Below, piece after piece: positions 8,013-19,218 of a DNA stretch of 64,000 bases; the stretch's first letter is position 1; each line of letters begins with the position of its first letter. The stretch is from Pelomonas paludis (GTDB taxonomy: Bacteria > Pseudomonadota > Gammaproteobacteria > Burkholderiales > Burkholderiaceae_C). The translations under genes and the position numbers were made by a program. The notes under the pieces were generated by a model. That model worked only from the letters and a program-made list of their open reading frames with translations. It had not been told where the DNA came from and did no database searches. The DNA lies in assembly GCF_039872745.1 (NCBI RefSeq), contig NZ_JBDPZD010000001.1, positions 434,001 to 498,000 of the forward strand, in the 5' to 3' direction.

Positions 8013-9145
8013 GAGCCCTGGCCCCGGGCCTGCTGCTCAGCCTGCTGCTCAGCCTGCCAGCGCTCGCCCAGGACGCGCGGCCGCAGATGAGCGCGGCCGA
8101 GGCGGCCCACCACCTGCCCCAGCACTATCTCGACGGCTGGCAGCCCGGCCCCCTCCAGCCACGCCCGCCGGATTTCATCGTCGCCGCTGACGGCAGCGGC
8201 ACCCATCGCAGCGTGCAAGCCGCGCTCGATGCCCTGCCCCCGCGAGCGACGGGCGACACCAAGCACTGGCTGATCCAGATCCAGCCCGGCCGCTATGTCG
8301 AGCAGCTGTGCGTGCAAGGCCGCGCGCCCTTCACCCTGCGGGGCGACCCGAGCGCGCCCAGCCGCGTCACCCTCAGCTTCAGCCTGCACGCGGCGCTGCC
8401 GCAATCTCAAGGCAAGGCCAACCCCTGCATGGCCCACAGCCGGCCCGAGGTCGGCACCGCCGGCAGCGCCAGCGTGGCCCTGCTGGGGGACAACATCGAA
8501 CTCGTCGGCCTGAGCATCCGCAACGACGCCCTGGAAGCCGTGCGCCGGGGCCAGGGCTACCCCTTGGGCAGTGGCGAGACCGGCGGCGCCCAGGCCGTGG
8601 CCCTGCTGCTGGAGGGCGACCGCCTGCTGCTCGACCACGTCGAACTCTGGGGCCACCAGGACACCTTCTATGTGCGCCGCCCTACTGGTTCGCCCGGCCG
8701 CATGCTGGTGCGCCACAGCCTCATTGCCGGGGACGTTGACTTCATCTTCGGCAACGCCCGCTTGGTCATCGACCAGAGCCGCATCCTCAGCCGCGCCGGC
8801 CGGCGCGGGCCCGGCGAGGGCGGCATCGTCTTTGCGCCCAGCACCGCCCCGGGTGAGCGCTACGGCTTCCTCGTCACCCACAGCGAGCTGGTGGCAGAGC
8901 CCGGCCTCGCCCCGGGCAGCGTCGCCCTCGGCCGCGCCTGGGATGCCGGCGTCAAGAAGGGTGAATGGCAGCCCGGCGTCTCGCCCAATGGGCAACTGCT
9001 GATCCGCGACAGCGCCTTGGGCGCCCACCTCGGGCCTTGGGTGGCCTCCACCGCCCGCCGCCCCTACACAGCCGTGGGCGAGACCGCCGCCCGTCTCCAC
9101 GAGTACAACAGCCAGCCGACCCCAGACCCAGGCAAGACGCCCTGA
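8009..9145 (+). CDS. Secreted pectin methylesterase (CE8)
   Basis: The 378-residue enzyme removes methyl esters from pectin. The GTG at 8009 overlaps the ogl stop by 4 bases and begins a signal peptide ending in LPALAQ (about residues 1-17), so export is expected. Pectinesterase motifs are present in order: VAADGSGTHRSVQAALDALP, LDHVELWGHQDTFYVRR (oxyanion Gln), IAGDVDFIFGNARLV (the two catalytic Asp) and LGRAWD (Arg/Trp of the active site). It is the second methylesterase module of the locus; the other is fused to the pectate lyase at 1-1799. Its stop overlaps a possible upstream start of kdgR. Confidence 0.94.
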   Translation: MRALAPGLLLSLLLSLPALAQDARPQMSAAEAAHHLPQHYLDGWQPGPLQPRPPDFIVAADGSGTHRSVQAALDALPPRATGDTKHWLIQIQPGRYVEQLCVQGRAPFTLRGDPSAPSRVTLSFSLHAALPQSQGKANPCMAHSRPEVGTAGSASVALLGDNIELVGLSIRNDALEAVRRGQGYPLGSGETGGAQAVALLLEGDRLLLDHVELWGHQDTFYVRRPTGSPGRMLVRHSLIAGDVDFIFGNARLVIDQSRILSRAGRRGPGEGGIVFAPSTAPGERYGFLVTHSELVAEPGLAPGSVALGRAWDAGVKKGEWQPGVSPNGQLLIRDSALGAHLGPWVASTARRPYTAVGETAARLHEYNSQPTPDPGKTP

Positions 9146-9166
9146 TGGATCGCTCAAACCCTGGAT

Positions 9167-9180
9167 TGGTAGCGCTGCCA
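9167..9180. promoter_or_regulatory. Candidate LacI-type operator upstream of kdgR
   Basis: TGGTAGCGCTGCCA is a 14-bp palindrome with one mismatched pair and a central CG, the shape of operators bound by LacI-family sugar regulators. It lies 13 bp before the preferred kdgR start. No LacI-family gene is in the window. A related sequence lies upstream of the transketolase gene at 27588. Confidence 0.4.
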
Positions 9181-9192
9181 TACCGATGGACA

Positions 9193-10041
9193 ATGCACCC
9201 TGACACCTCCCACCTTCGCGCCGTGAATACAGCATCCGCCCCGCTCGACGACGACCTTCCCGACAGCAAGCAGCCCGAAAGCGTCGCCGCCGTCCTCAAG
9301 GTGTTTGCCATCCTGCAAGCGCTGTCCGAGCGCAACGAGACCGGCGTCTCCGAGCTGTCCATGCGCCTGGCCATGCCCAAGGCCACGGTCTACCGCTTCC
9401 TGCAGACCATGAAGACCCTGGGCTATGTGCGCCAGGAGGCCGACAGCGAGCGCTACGGCCTGACCATGCGCATGTTCGAGCTGGGGGCCAAGGCCCTGTC
9501 CTACCCCGAGCTGGTCGACCTCGCCAAGCACCACATGAACCTGCTCGCCGACCTCAGCGGCGAGACCGTCCACCTGGGCATGCTGATCGAGAGCGAGATC
9601 ATCTACATCCACAAGGTGGACTCGCGCCACATGCTCGGCATGTACTCCCGCGTCGGCCGCCGCGCGCCCCTGCACTGCACCGCCATCGGCAAGGTGCTGA
9701 TGGCCTGGGAGCACCCCGAGCGCCGCGACCGCATCCTTGACGGCGCGCCCTTCCAGAAGTTCCGCGAGAAGACCATCACCGACCGCGGCGAGTTCCTCAA
9801 GGAGCTGGAGCAGGTGCGCAAGCAGCGCTTTGCCGAAGACCGCGAGGAGTTCGACGACCACATCCGCTGCGTCGGCGTCCCCATCTTCGACCGCCTAGGC
9901 CAACCCCTGGCCGGCATGAGCGTGTCCTTCCCGACCTTCCGCTACGACGAGAGCAAGGTCGGCGCCGTCGTCACCGCACTGCAGAAGGCCGCGAAGGACA
10001 TCTCCGAGCGGCTGGGCTGCATCAACTACCCGGCGGCCTGA
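9193..10041 (+). CDS. kdgR: IclR-family regulator of pectin catabolism (KdgR)
   Basis: From ATG 9193 the product is 282 residues; ATG 9145, overlapping the previous stop, would add 16. The N-terminal winged helix-turn-helix (SVAAVLKVFAILQALSERNE, MPKATVYRFLQTMKTLGYV) and the C-terminal effector domain (GETVHLGML, IYIHKVDS, YSRVGRRAPLHCTAIGKVLM, GVPIFDRLGQPLAGMSVSFP) resemble enterobacterial KdgR throughout. That protein represses pectin genes until it binds KDG or related sugars. Its position at the end of the pectin group supports the name. Likely targets are the repeats at 5709-5744. Confidence 0.9.
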   Translation: MHPDTSHLRAVNTASAPLDDDLPDSKQPESVAAVLKVFAILQALSERNETGVSELSMRLAMPKATVYRFLQTMKTLGYVRQEADSERYGLTMRMFELGAKALSYPELVDLAKHHMNLLADLSGETVHLGMLIESEIIYIHKVDSRHMLGMYSRVGRRAPLHCTAIGKVLMAWEHPERRDRILDGAPFQKFREKTITDRGEFLKELEQVRKQRFAEDREEFDDHIRCVGVPIFDRLGQPLAGMSVSFPTFRYDESKVGAVVTALQKAAKDISERLGCINYPAA

Positions 10042-10087
10042 GCCCGGTCAGGTGGCTGCGACCCGCCGCCAGTAAAACGGGGCATTT

Positions 10088-10217
10088 CGGGCCGAGCGCC
10101 GGGCCGCCCCAAGCCGGCCCCTTGTGGCCGTCGGCGGCTCGACGCCGCTGATGGCCTCATCCCCTCGGGGGATCGGCCAGACTCGCCCGCGTTCAGCGAG
10201 GCGAGGTTGGACGAGGG
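10088..10217 (+). repeat. Dispersed intergenic repeat, copy B
   Basis: The gap between the convergent kdgR and M16 protease genes holds a direct copy of the element at 6672-6811. The 33-bp core lies at 10088-10120, followed by GGCTCGACGCCGC, CCCCTCGGGG at 10161 and CGCGTTCAGCGA. The self-complementary C/G run could form a hairpin and act as a terminator for both genes. Confidence 0.7.
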
Positions 10218-10222
10218 GCTCC

Positions 10223-13045
10223 TCACTTCAGCGGCTCGCCCTCCGGGCCCAACTCCAGCACCGTGCCGCGCGCCTTCTTCAGCTGCGGGCCGATCTGCGC
10301 GCGGTCGCCCACGGCGATCACGGTCTGGCGGGCCGGGTCCACGTGTTGGCGGGCGGCTTGCAGCGCGGTGGCGGCGGTCACGCTGCCCAATTGCGCCGGC
10401 AGCGCACGCAGCGCCTCGATGGGCTGGCCGATGACCCACTGGTTGGCATAGCCCTGCACCACGGCGGCATTGGTGTCGAACTGGCCCGGCAGCGCCAGCA
10501 TCACGGCATTGCGCACGCGGCTCAGCTCAGGTGTGCCCATGGGGGTCTTGCGCATGGCGGTGACTTCGCGGGCGATGTCCTGCAGCGCGGCGCCGGTCAC
10601 GTCGCTGCGCACGCTGCCGTAGAGGCCGAAGCTGCCGCGCTCGCGGCCCATCTGGAAGCCAGAGTAGATGCCATAGGTGTAGCCCTTGACCTCGCGCAGC
10701 TGCTGGTTGATGCGTGAGGTGAAGAGGCCGCCGAGGGCCGCGTTCATCACCTTGATGGCGGCCGTGTCGGGCGCGCCGGCGCGGGGGCCGGGGCTGACGA
10801 CGGCGAGCGCGGTTTGCGCGGCACCGGCCTGGTGGACCAGCACGGTGCGCGCGGCCAGCGGCTGCGGTGCCGGCAGGGGCGCCAGCGCAGCGCTGTTGGC
10901 GGGGGCCGCCCAGCCGCCCAGCAGGCGCTCGGCCAGGGCGCGCAGCTCGGCTTCGTCGATGTCGCCGGCCACCACCAGGGCCGCGCGGTCGGGCCGGTAG
11001 TGGGCCTGCCAGAAGGCGCGCACCCTAGCCACGTCCAGGGCCTTGAGGCTGGCCTCGGTGCCCAGGGCCGCCGTGCCCAGTGGGTGGGCCTTGCCGTAAA
11101 GCGCCCGGGCGGCGACGTTCTGGGCCAGGGTCGGGCCGTCCTCGCGCTGCTGTGACAGCGCCGCCAGGCGCTGGCCGCGCTGACGCTCGAACTCAGCGGC
11201 ATCGAAGGCGGGGCGAAGCAGCACGTCAGCCAGCAGCTCCATGCCGGGGCCCACCTGGGCACGCAGGCAGTTGAGGTCGATGCGGGCACTCTCGGCGCCA
11301 GCCTCGGCGTGCAGCTGGGCGCCTAAAGCAGCGAGGGCTTCGGCCAGTTGCTGGCCAGTGCGCGTGGTGGTGCCCTCGGTCAGCATGCCGGCGGTGAAGC
11401 TGGCAAGACCCGGCTTGTCGATCGGGTTGGCCGACTGGCCGGCGCGCAGCACCAGGCTGGCGCTGACCAGGGGCAGGCCGGGCTTGGGCGAGTGCAGCAC
11501 CGTCAGCCCATTGGCGAGCTGGAAGCTGCGCACCGTCGGCAAGGCGAGCGGCTTGGCGGCGCTTGCGGCCGGTAGCTTGGCGCGCCAGGCGGCGTCGGCA
11601 TTGATGCCCACGCCCTTGGTCGCCTTGCGCGGCGGCGGCGGCGTGGGCACGTCGGCAGCCAGCAGCTTCTCGCCCGGCACGGTGTGCAGGCTGACGCGCG
11701 CGTCCTTGCGCAGCCAGCGCGCGGCGGCCGCGCTCACTTGCTGGGGCGTGATGCCGCGATAGCGCGCCAGGTCCTGGGTCACAAAGCCGGGGTCGCCGGC
11801 CATCTGGTTGTAGAAGTTGACGAGGTCAGCGAGGGTGGCGACCTTTTCCATGCGTTGCAGCAGCTGGGTCTCGACGGCCGCGCGGGCGCGGGCCACTTCG
11901 GCCTCGCTGGGCGGCTCGGCGGCCAGGCGGGCAATCTCGGCATCGACGAGGGCCTCGATGTCGTCGAGCTTGGCACCCGGCCGCGCGACGACCTCGACGT
12001 TGAACAGCGAGCCGAGCGAGGCCGAGTCCTGCACGACCTGCACGCTCTGCGCCAGTTGCTTGTCGCGCACCAGGAGGCCATAGAGCCGGCTGGCCTTGCC
12101 GCCGCCCAGCACGTGGCTGACGACGTCCAGCTCGGCGTCGCCCGCCGCCGCGTAGGCCGGGCTGTGCCAGGCCAGCGTGAGGCGCGGCAGCTCGATGCGG
12201 TCGGTCACCACCAGGCGCCGCTCGGCGCTGATCACGGGCTGGGCCACCTGCACCTCGGGCGGCTTGGGGCCGGCCTTGAGCGGGCCAAAGTAGCGCGTGA
12301 CCAGGGCCTTGGCCTCGGCGGGATCAAAGTCGCCGGCCAGCACCAGGGTCGCGTTGTTAGGCCGGTAGTAGGTGCGCGCAAAGTCGCGCACGTCGGACAG
12401 CTTGATGGACTGGATGTCGGCGTGCGAGCCGATGATGGCGGCGCGGTAGGGGTGGCCCTCCGGGAACAGCGCGGCATAGAGCGCCTCGTCGGCCACGCCG
12501 TAGGGGCGGTTCTCGGTGGTCTGGCGGCGCTCGTTGCGCACCACGTCCTGCTGGTTGGCCAGCGCCACGGCGTCCACCTCGTCGAGCATGTAGCCCAGCA
12601 TGTCGGACTTGAGCCAGAGCCCCAGCGCCAGCTGGTGCGAAGGCAAGGTGAAGAAGTAGTTGGTGCGGTCGAAGTTGGTGGAGCCGTTGCTGTCGGTGCC
12701 CCCGGCGGCGTCGACAAACTTGTCGAACTGCCCGCGCGGCACGTGCTTGCTGCCGGCGAACATCAGATGCTCGAAGAGGTGGGCAAAACCAGTCTGCCCC
12801 TTGGCCTCATTGCGCGGGCCGGCGTGCACCCAGAGGTTGAAGGCCACCAGGGGCAGGCGGTGGTCCTCGACCAGGATGACCTCGAAGCCGTTCTCCAGCC
12901 GGAACTTCTCATGCCGGATGGCAAGCCGGCCTTGCTCAGTAACGACCGCGCCCTGCACCTGGGCGGCAGCGGGCTGCGGCGCCGCAACGGCGGCAACGAG
13001 GACACCCACCAGGGCGAGCACGGAAGCGAAGTGGTTCAGACGCAT
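10223..13045 (-). CDS. Periplasmic M16-family zinc protease (two fused M16 domains)
   Basis: The 940-residue protein begins with a signal peptide (MRLNHFASVLALVGVLVAAV, ending AAAQ), which fixes the start at ATG 13045. The first half carries the inverted zinc motif HLFEH with the downstream Glu region, and GGTDSNGSTNFDRTNYFFTL, as in insulinase/pitrilysin peptidases. The second half (about 500-930) is a related, inactive-looking M16 domain (LANGLTVLHSPKPGLPLVSA, QLREVKGYTYGIYSGF). Such fused proteins act as clam-shell peptidases on small peptides. It is the last gene of a co-directional series topB, histidine kinase, AEC transporter, M16 protease; the gap to the transporter is 73 bp. The substrate is unknown. 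Confidence 0.92.
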   Translation of the reverse strand: MRLNHFASVLALVGVLVAAVAAPQPAAAQVQGAVVTEQGRLAIRHEKFRLENGFEVILVEDHRLPLVAFNLWVHAGPRNEAKGQTGFAHLFEHLMFAGSKHVPRGQFDKFVDAAGGTDSNGSTNFDRTNYFFTLPSHQLALGLWLKSDMLGYMLDEVDAVALANQQDVVRNERRQTTENRPYGVADEALYAALFPEGHPYRAAIIGSHADIQSIKLSDVRDFARTYYRPNNATLVLAGDFDPAEAKALVTRYFGPLKAGPKPPEVQVAQPVISAERRLVVTDRIELPRLTLAWHSPAYAAAGDAELDVVSHVLGGGKASRLYGLLVRDKQLAQSVQVVQDSASLGSLFNVEVVARPGAKLDDIEALVDAEIARLAAEPPSEAEVARARAAVETQLLQRMEKVATLADLVNFYNQMAGDPGFVTQDLARYRGITPQQVSAAAARWLRKDARVSLHTVPGEKLLAADVPTPPPPRKATKGVGINADAAWRAKLPAASAAKPLALPTVRSFQLANGLTVLHSPKPGLPLVSASLVLRAGQSANPIDKPGLASFTAGMLTEGTTTRTGQQLAEALAALGAQLHAEAGAESARIDLNCLRAQVGPGMELLADVLLRPAFDAAEFERQRGQRLAALSQQREDGPTLAQNVAARALYGKAHPLGTAALGTEASLKALDVARVRAFWQAHYRPDRAALVVAGDIDEAELRALAERLLGGWAAPANSAALAPLPAPQPLAARTVLVHQAGAAQTALAVVSPGPRAGAPDTAAIKVMNAALGGLFTSRINQQLREVKGYTYGIYSGFQMGRERGSFGLYGSVRSDVTGAALQDIAREVTAMRKTPMGTPELSRVRNAVMLALPGQFDTNAAVVQGYANQWVIGQPIEALRALPAQLGSVTAATALQAARQHVDPARQTVIAVGDRAQIGPQLKKARGTVLELGPEGEPLK

Positions 13046-13118
13046 GGCAGCAGAGGTGCAAAGGACAGCAGAGCAGGAAGTGTGGGGAGCATTGCGCAGC
13101 GGCCGGCAGTGCCGTCCG

Positions 13119-14083
13119 TCATGCGCCACCCGACCAGGGAAAGTAGCGCGCCAGCAGCGCGAGCCACAGCGGCGCAGTGGCCACATAGGCCACGGTCGAG
13201 AGCACGGTGGCCGCCGTGGTTTCGGCCTCCAGCGACCGATAGCGCTGGGCAAAGATCAGGGCGTTGGAGCCGATCGGCAGCGCACCCATCATCACGATCA
13301 CGGCCAGCGGCAGGCCTGTGAGCCCAAAGCCCCAATGCGCGCACACCAGCACCAGGGCCGGCTGCACCAGCAGCTTGACGAGCACCAGGCCCAGCATGCC
13401 GCGCCAGGCGGACGGCCAGCCGTACTGCGCGAGCGAGAGGCCGATGAGCGTCAGGCACAGGGGCACGACGGCGGTGCCCAGGGTTTGCAGCGCCTCGTCC
13501 AGCACGGCCGGCAGCGGCCAGCCGGTGGCGTTCCACGACAGGCCCACCACCACGGGCAGCACGACAGGGTGGATCACGGTGTTGCGCGCTGTCTGAGCCA
13601 AGGTGGCCGCCAGGCTGCGGCTGGGCTGCTCGCGCGCCAGGTCCAGCTCGACGAGCAAGGTCAGCAGGATCAGCAGCACCAGCGCATGCAGGCTGACCAC
13701 GGTGATGTGGATGGCCAGGCCCGTCTCGCCAAACACGCCCGCCGCCAGCGGGATGCCGACCTGCAAGGTGTTGCCAAAGCCCGCCGTGATGGCCTTGACG
13801 CTGGGCTCGGCGGCGCTGGTGCGGCGCGGGCGCTGCCACAGGTAGACCAGCAGGATGAGCCCGAGCACGGGCACGAAGAAGGCCGCCAGCAGCGACCAGG
13901 GCAGCGCGTGCGTGTCGAGCCTCGCGGTGGTGCGCACCAAGAGCGCGGGCACGAAGAGATAGAAGGCCGCATTGGCCAGCACACGCGCTGGGTCGCCCTC
14001 ACCCAGCAGCTTGGACCGGCCCGCCGCCCAGCCCAGGCCCACGGCGGCCAGGATGGCCAGCAGCTTGGCGACGATGGCAAAGC

Positions 14084-14087
<4 letters not shown>
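13119..14087 (-). CDS. AEC-family (auxin efflux carrier-like) transporter
   Basis: The 322-residue integral membrane protein has about ten hydrophobic segments in the two-bundle AEC pattern, with a loop near residue 85-100. Typical stretches are AFYLFVPALLVRT, GFGNTLQVGIPLA and MMGALPIGSNALIFAQRY. Bacterial AEC proteins export or exchange organic acids such as malate; the substrate here cannot be told. Its ATG overlaps the stop of the upstream sensor kinase by four bases (ATGA), so the two are translationally coupled. A link between kinase signal and transport is possible. Confidence 0.9.
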
Positions 14088-15910
<1,823 letters not shown>

Positions 15911-15922
15911 GGGCCGCTGGCG

Positions 15923-18520
15923 CTACTTGGTTGTCTTGGCAGCGGCTTTGGCGCCGGTCTTGGCGCCCGCCTTGGGTGGGAACTTGGACGCACGAGGCTC
16001 GAACTCGAACACGACCTTGCCCTCCTTCTTGTCGTACACCAGGAAGGCCTTGAACTTGCGTCGCGTCTTGTTGGAGACGAAGTTCTCCAGCAGATCGGTC
16101 TTGCCTTCGCCCAGCAGCTTGCTGGCCTGGGCCGGCTCGATGGGCTGCTGCAGGATGATCTTGCCGGTCTTGAAGTCGCAGGTCACATGGGCGCCCACGC
16201 TGTGCTCGCAGACGTAGTTGCTGCCGTGCTCATAGACATGGCCCTTGCACTTGGGGCAGGCGCCCAAGCTCGTCTGGGCCGAGAAGTCCACCGGCTCGCC
16301 GTCGCCCTCGCCGTCTTTGGCGTCGTCGCCAAAGTCGAACTCCAGCTTCCAGTTGGCGATCTCCTCGTCGTAGACCAGGGCCATCTCGGCCGTGAAGGGC
16401 CAGCCCGCCTTGGAGCGGAAGCCCTCCAGCGGCCCGATGCGCTTGTTGGCCAGGAAGGCCTCGACCTCATGCAGCTCGAAGCTGCGGCCGGCCGGGATCT
16501 TGGTGATGGAGAAGCCGCAGCCCTCGCCCGCCGCGTCCTTGCCTTGGCACGTGAAGCGGCGGTAGTTCTCTTTGACGACGCCGCCGCATTTGGGGCAGGG
16601 CGTCTTGAGCGTCGCGTAGTCGCCGGGGATGGTGTCGCGGTCATAGCCCTTGGCCTTGGCCACCATCCTCTCGGTCATGGTGGCGATCTCGGCCATGAAC
16701 TGCTCGCGCTTGAGCTTGCCCTTCTCCATCTGGGCGAGCTGGTATTCCCAGTCGCCGGTCAGCTCGGGCTTGGTCAGGTCCTCGACCTCCAGGCCGCGCA
16801 AGAGCGTCATCAGCTGGAAGGCCTTGGCCGTGGGGATCAGCTCGCGGCCCTCGCGCAGCATGTACTTCTCGGCGATCAGGCCTTCAATCGTGGCCGCGCG
16901 CGTGGCTGGCGTGCCCAGGCCCTTCTCGGCCATGGCCTCGCGCAGCTCGTCGTCGTCGATCAGCTTGCCCGCGCCCTCCATGGCCGAGAGCAGGGTCGCC
17001 TCGGTGTAGCGCGCGGGCGGCTTGGTCTGCAGGCCCTTCACGTCGACGCTCTCGGTCCGCACCAGCTCGTTCGGCTTCACGGGCACGAGGCTGCCGGACT
17101 CATCCTCATCGGCATCCTTGCCGTAGACGGCCAGCCAACCGGGCTTGACCAGCACCTTGCCATTGGTCTGAAACTGGTGCTTCTCGATGGTCGAAATGCG
17201 CGTCGTGACCAGGAACTCGGCGGGCGGGAAGAACACGCCCAGGAAGCGCTTGACCACCAGCTCGTAGAGCTTGGCCTCGGGCTCGGTCAGGCTCTTGGGC
17301 GCCTGCAGCGTGGGGATGATGGCGAAGTGGTCCGACACCTTGGTGTTGTCGAACACTTTCTTGGTGGGCTTGATATAGCCCTCCTTGAGCGCCGTGGCCG
17401 CGTGGCCGGACAGCGCGGCCAGCGGGCCCGGCAGGTCCTCCTGCGACAGCATCTTGGCGGTGTCCTTGGCCACAGCCAGGTAGTCCTCGGGCAGGAAGCG
17501 CGAGTCCGTCCGCGGGTAGGTCAGCACCTTGTGCTTTTCGTACAGCGCCTGGGCCAGGCCCAGCGTGGTCTTGGCCGAGAAGCCGAAGCGCGAGTTGGCC
17601 TCGCGCTGCAGGGTGGTCAGGTCGTAGAGCGCGCCGCAGGAGCTGGTGGTGGGCTTGCTCTCCTCGGTCACCGTGGCGGGCTTGCCCAGCACGGCCTTGG
17701 CAATGGCCTCGGCCTCGGCCTGCGTCCAGAGCCGGTCGGCACGGCGGTCGGGGTCGTCGTTTTTCTTCCAGGCGGGGTCGAACCACTTGCCTTCGTACTG
17801 GCCGGCCTCGGCGTCGAAGTTGGCGCGCAGCTCCCAGTAGTCGCGGGCGATGTGCTTGCGGATCTTTTCTTCGCGCTCGACCACGACCGACAGGGTCGGC
17901 GTCTGCACCCGGCCCACGGTGGTCAGGAAGAAGCCACCGTCGCGCGAGTTGAAGGCCGTCATGGCCCGCGTGCCATTGATGCCCACCAGCCAGTCGGCCT
18001 CGGAGCGGCAGCGTGCGGCGTCGGCCAAGGGCAGCATCTGCGCGTCGCTGCGCAGCTTCTCGAAGCCCTCGCGGATGGCGGCCGGCGTCATGGACTGCAG
18101 CCACAGGCGCTGGATGGGTTTGTCGAGCTTGCCGCGCGCCGGCTGTGCGTACTGGACGATCAACCGGAAGATCAGCTCCCCCTCCCGCCCCGCGTCACAG
18201 GCGTTGATCAGGGCGGTCACGTCCTTGCGCCGGATCAGCTTGCACAGGGCGTTGAGCCGGGTCTTGTTCTTGTCGATGGGGTTGAGGTCGAAGTGCGGCG
18301 GGATCACCGGCAGGTGAGCAAAGCTCCACTTGCCGCGCTTCACGTCGAAGGCTTCGGGCGCCGCAATCTCCACCAAGTGGCCCACGGCGGAACTGACCAC
18401 GTACTGGTCGTTCTCGAAGTAATCGTCCTGCTTGTCAAACTTGCCCGCCACCGGTGTCAGCGCACGGACGATGTCCTGCGCCACCGAAGGCTTCTCCGCA
18501 ATGATCAGGGTCTTGCTCAT
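15923..18520 (-). CDS. topB: DNA topoisomerase III
   Basis: The 865-residue type IA topoisomerase relaxes negative supercoils and decatenates DNA by single-strand passage. The N-terminal Toprim domain (LIIAEKPSVAQDIVRAL, ACDAGREGELIFR) is followed by the central domain with the active-site Tyr region (KVLTYPRTDSRFLPED). Two zinc-ribbon-like segments follow (CPKCGGVVKENYRRFTC; CPKCKGHVYEHGSNYVC), then a Lys/Ala-rich tail (KAGAKTGAKAAAKTTK). The start is ATG 18520. It heads the leftward group that includes the sensor kinase and transporter. Confidence 0.96.
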   Translation of the reverse strand: MSKTLIIAEKPSVAQDIVRALTPVAGKFDKQDDYFENDQYVVSSAVGHLVEIAAPEAFDVKRGKWSFAHLPVIPPHFDLNPIDKNKTRLNALCKLIRRKDVTALINACDAGREGELIFRLIVQYAQPARGKLDKPIQRLWLQSMTPAAIREGFEKLRSDAQMLPLADAARCRSEADWLVGINGTRAMTAFNSRDGGFFLTTVGRVQTPTLSVVVEREEKIRKHIARDYWELRANFDAEAGQYEGKWFDPAWKKNDDPDRRADRLWTQAEAEAIAKAVLGKPATVTEESKPTTSSCGALYDLTTLQREANSRFGFSAKTTLGLAQALYEKHKVLTYPRTDSRFLPEDYLAVAKDTAKMLSQEDLPGPLAALSGHAATALKEGYIKPTKKVFDNTKVSDHFAIIPTLQAPKSLTEPEAKLYELVVKRFLGVFFPPAEFLVTTRISTIEKHQFQTNGKVLVKPGWLAVYGKDADEDESGSLVPVKPNELVRTESVDVKGLQTKPPARYTEATLLSAMEGAGKLIDDDELREAMAEKGLGTPATRAATIEGLIAEKYMLREGRELIPTAKAFQLMTLLRGLEVEDLTKPELTGDWEYQLAQMEKGKLKREQFMAEIATMTERMVAKAKGYDRDTIPGDYATLKTPCPKCGGVVKENYRRFTCQGKDAAGEGCGFSITKIPAGRSFELHEVEAFLANKRIGPLEGFRSKAGWPFTAEMALVYDEEIANWKLEFDFGDDAKDGEGDGEPVDFSAQTSLGACPKCKGHVYEHGSNYVCEHSVGAHVTCDFKTGKIILQQPIEPAQASKLLGEGKTDLLENFVSNKTRRKFKAFLVYDKKEGKVVFEFEPRASKFPPKAGAKTGAKAAAKTTK

Positions 18521-18548
18521 CGATCGATCTATCCGTTCTCAACATCTT

Positions 18549-18660
18549 CGGGCCGAGCGCCGGGCCGCCCCAAGCCGGCCCGTCAGAGGCTGATGGCGAT
18601 TCAAGGTCGCCGTCAGCTTCGCCCCCTCGGGGGGCGGCTCAGCGTATTCGCTGGGCCGGG
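18549..18660 (+). repeat. Dispersed intergenic repeat, copy C
   Basis: The gap between divergent topB and the SET-protein gene contains a direct copy of the 33-bp core at 18549-18581, then a diverged middle and the palindrome CCCCCTCGGGGGG at about 18622-18634. The middle differs from copies A and B, so only core and palindrome are strictly conserved. Confidence 0.65.
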
Positions 18661-18747
18661 GGTTCCACGTTTCTCGTGCCTACAATCCGGGGCCTCGCGC
18701 GCACACGCACACGCGCGCCCCCATGAAATCACCCTAACACAGGCCTG

Positions 18748-19212
18748 ATGAGCAGCAAGCCCCCCCGCCGCAAGATCCAGGTTCGCAACTCCGGTGTCCA
18801 CGGCAAGGGGGTCTACGCCGTAGCCCCCATCGAGGCCGGCACCAAGATCATCGAGTACACGGGCGAGCGCATCAGCTGGCAAGAGGCGCAGGACCGTCAC
18901 CCGCACGACCCGGCCCACCCCAACCACACCTTCTACTTCAGCCTGGATTCGGGCGAGGTGATCGACGCGCTCTACGGCGGCAACAACGCGCGCTGGATCA
19001 ACCACAGCTGCGAGCCCAACTGCGAGGCCGAGGAAACCGACGCCGGCCGCGTCTACATCCGCGCGCTGCGCGACATCGAGCCCGGCGAAGAACTCTTCTA
19101 CGACTACGGCCTGGTGCTGGACGAGCGCTACACCGCCAAGCTCAAGAAGGAGTTCGCCTGCTTCTGCGGCACCGCCACCTGTCGTGGCACCTTGCTGGCG
19201 CCCAAGCGCTGA
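18748..19212 (+). CDS. SET-domain protein (putative protein lysine methyltransferase)
   Basis: The 154-residue protein is almost only a SET domain with a post-SET zinc site. Visible motifs are the N-terminal SVHGKGVYA-type strand (NSGVHGKGVYAVAPIEAGT), IIEYTGERISW, RWINHSCEPNCEAEE (knot motif NHSCxPN), GEELFYDYG, and the post-SET cysteines CFCGTATCRGTLL. SET enzymes transfer methyl groups from S-adenosylmethionine to lysine; the bacterial substrate is not known. It lies 6 bp before birA and is probably cotranscribed with it. Confidence 0.92.
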   Translation: MSSKPPRRKIQVRNSGVHGKGVYAVAPIEAGTKIIEYTGERISWQEAQDRHPHDPAHPNHTFYFSLDSGEVIDALYGGNNARWINHSCEPNCEAEETDAGRVYIRALRDIEPGEELFYDYGLVLDERYTAKLKKEFACFCGTATCRGTLLAPKR

Positions 19213-19218
19213 CCGGCC

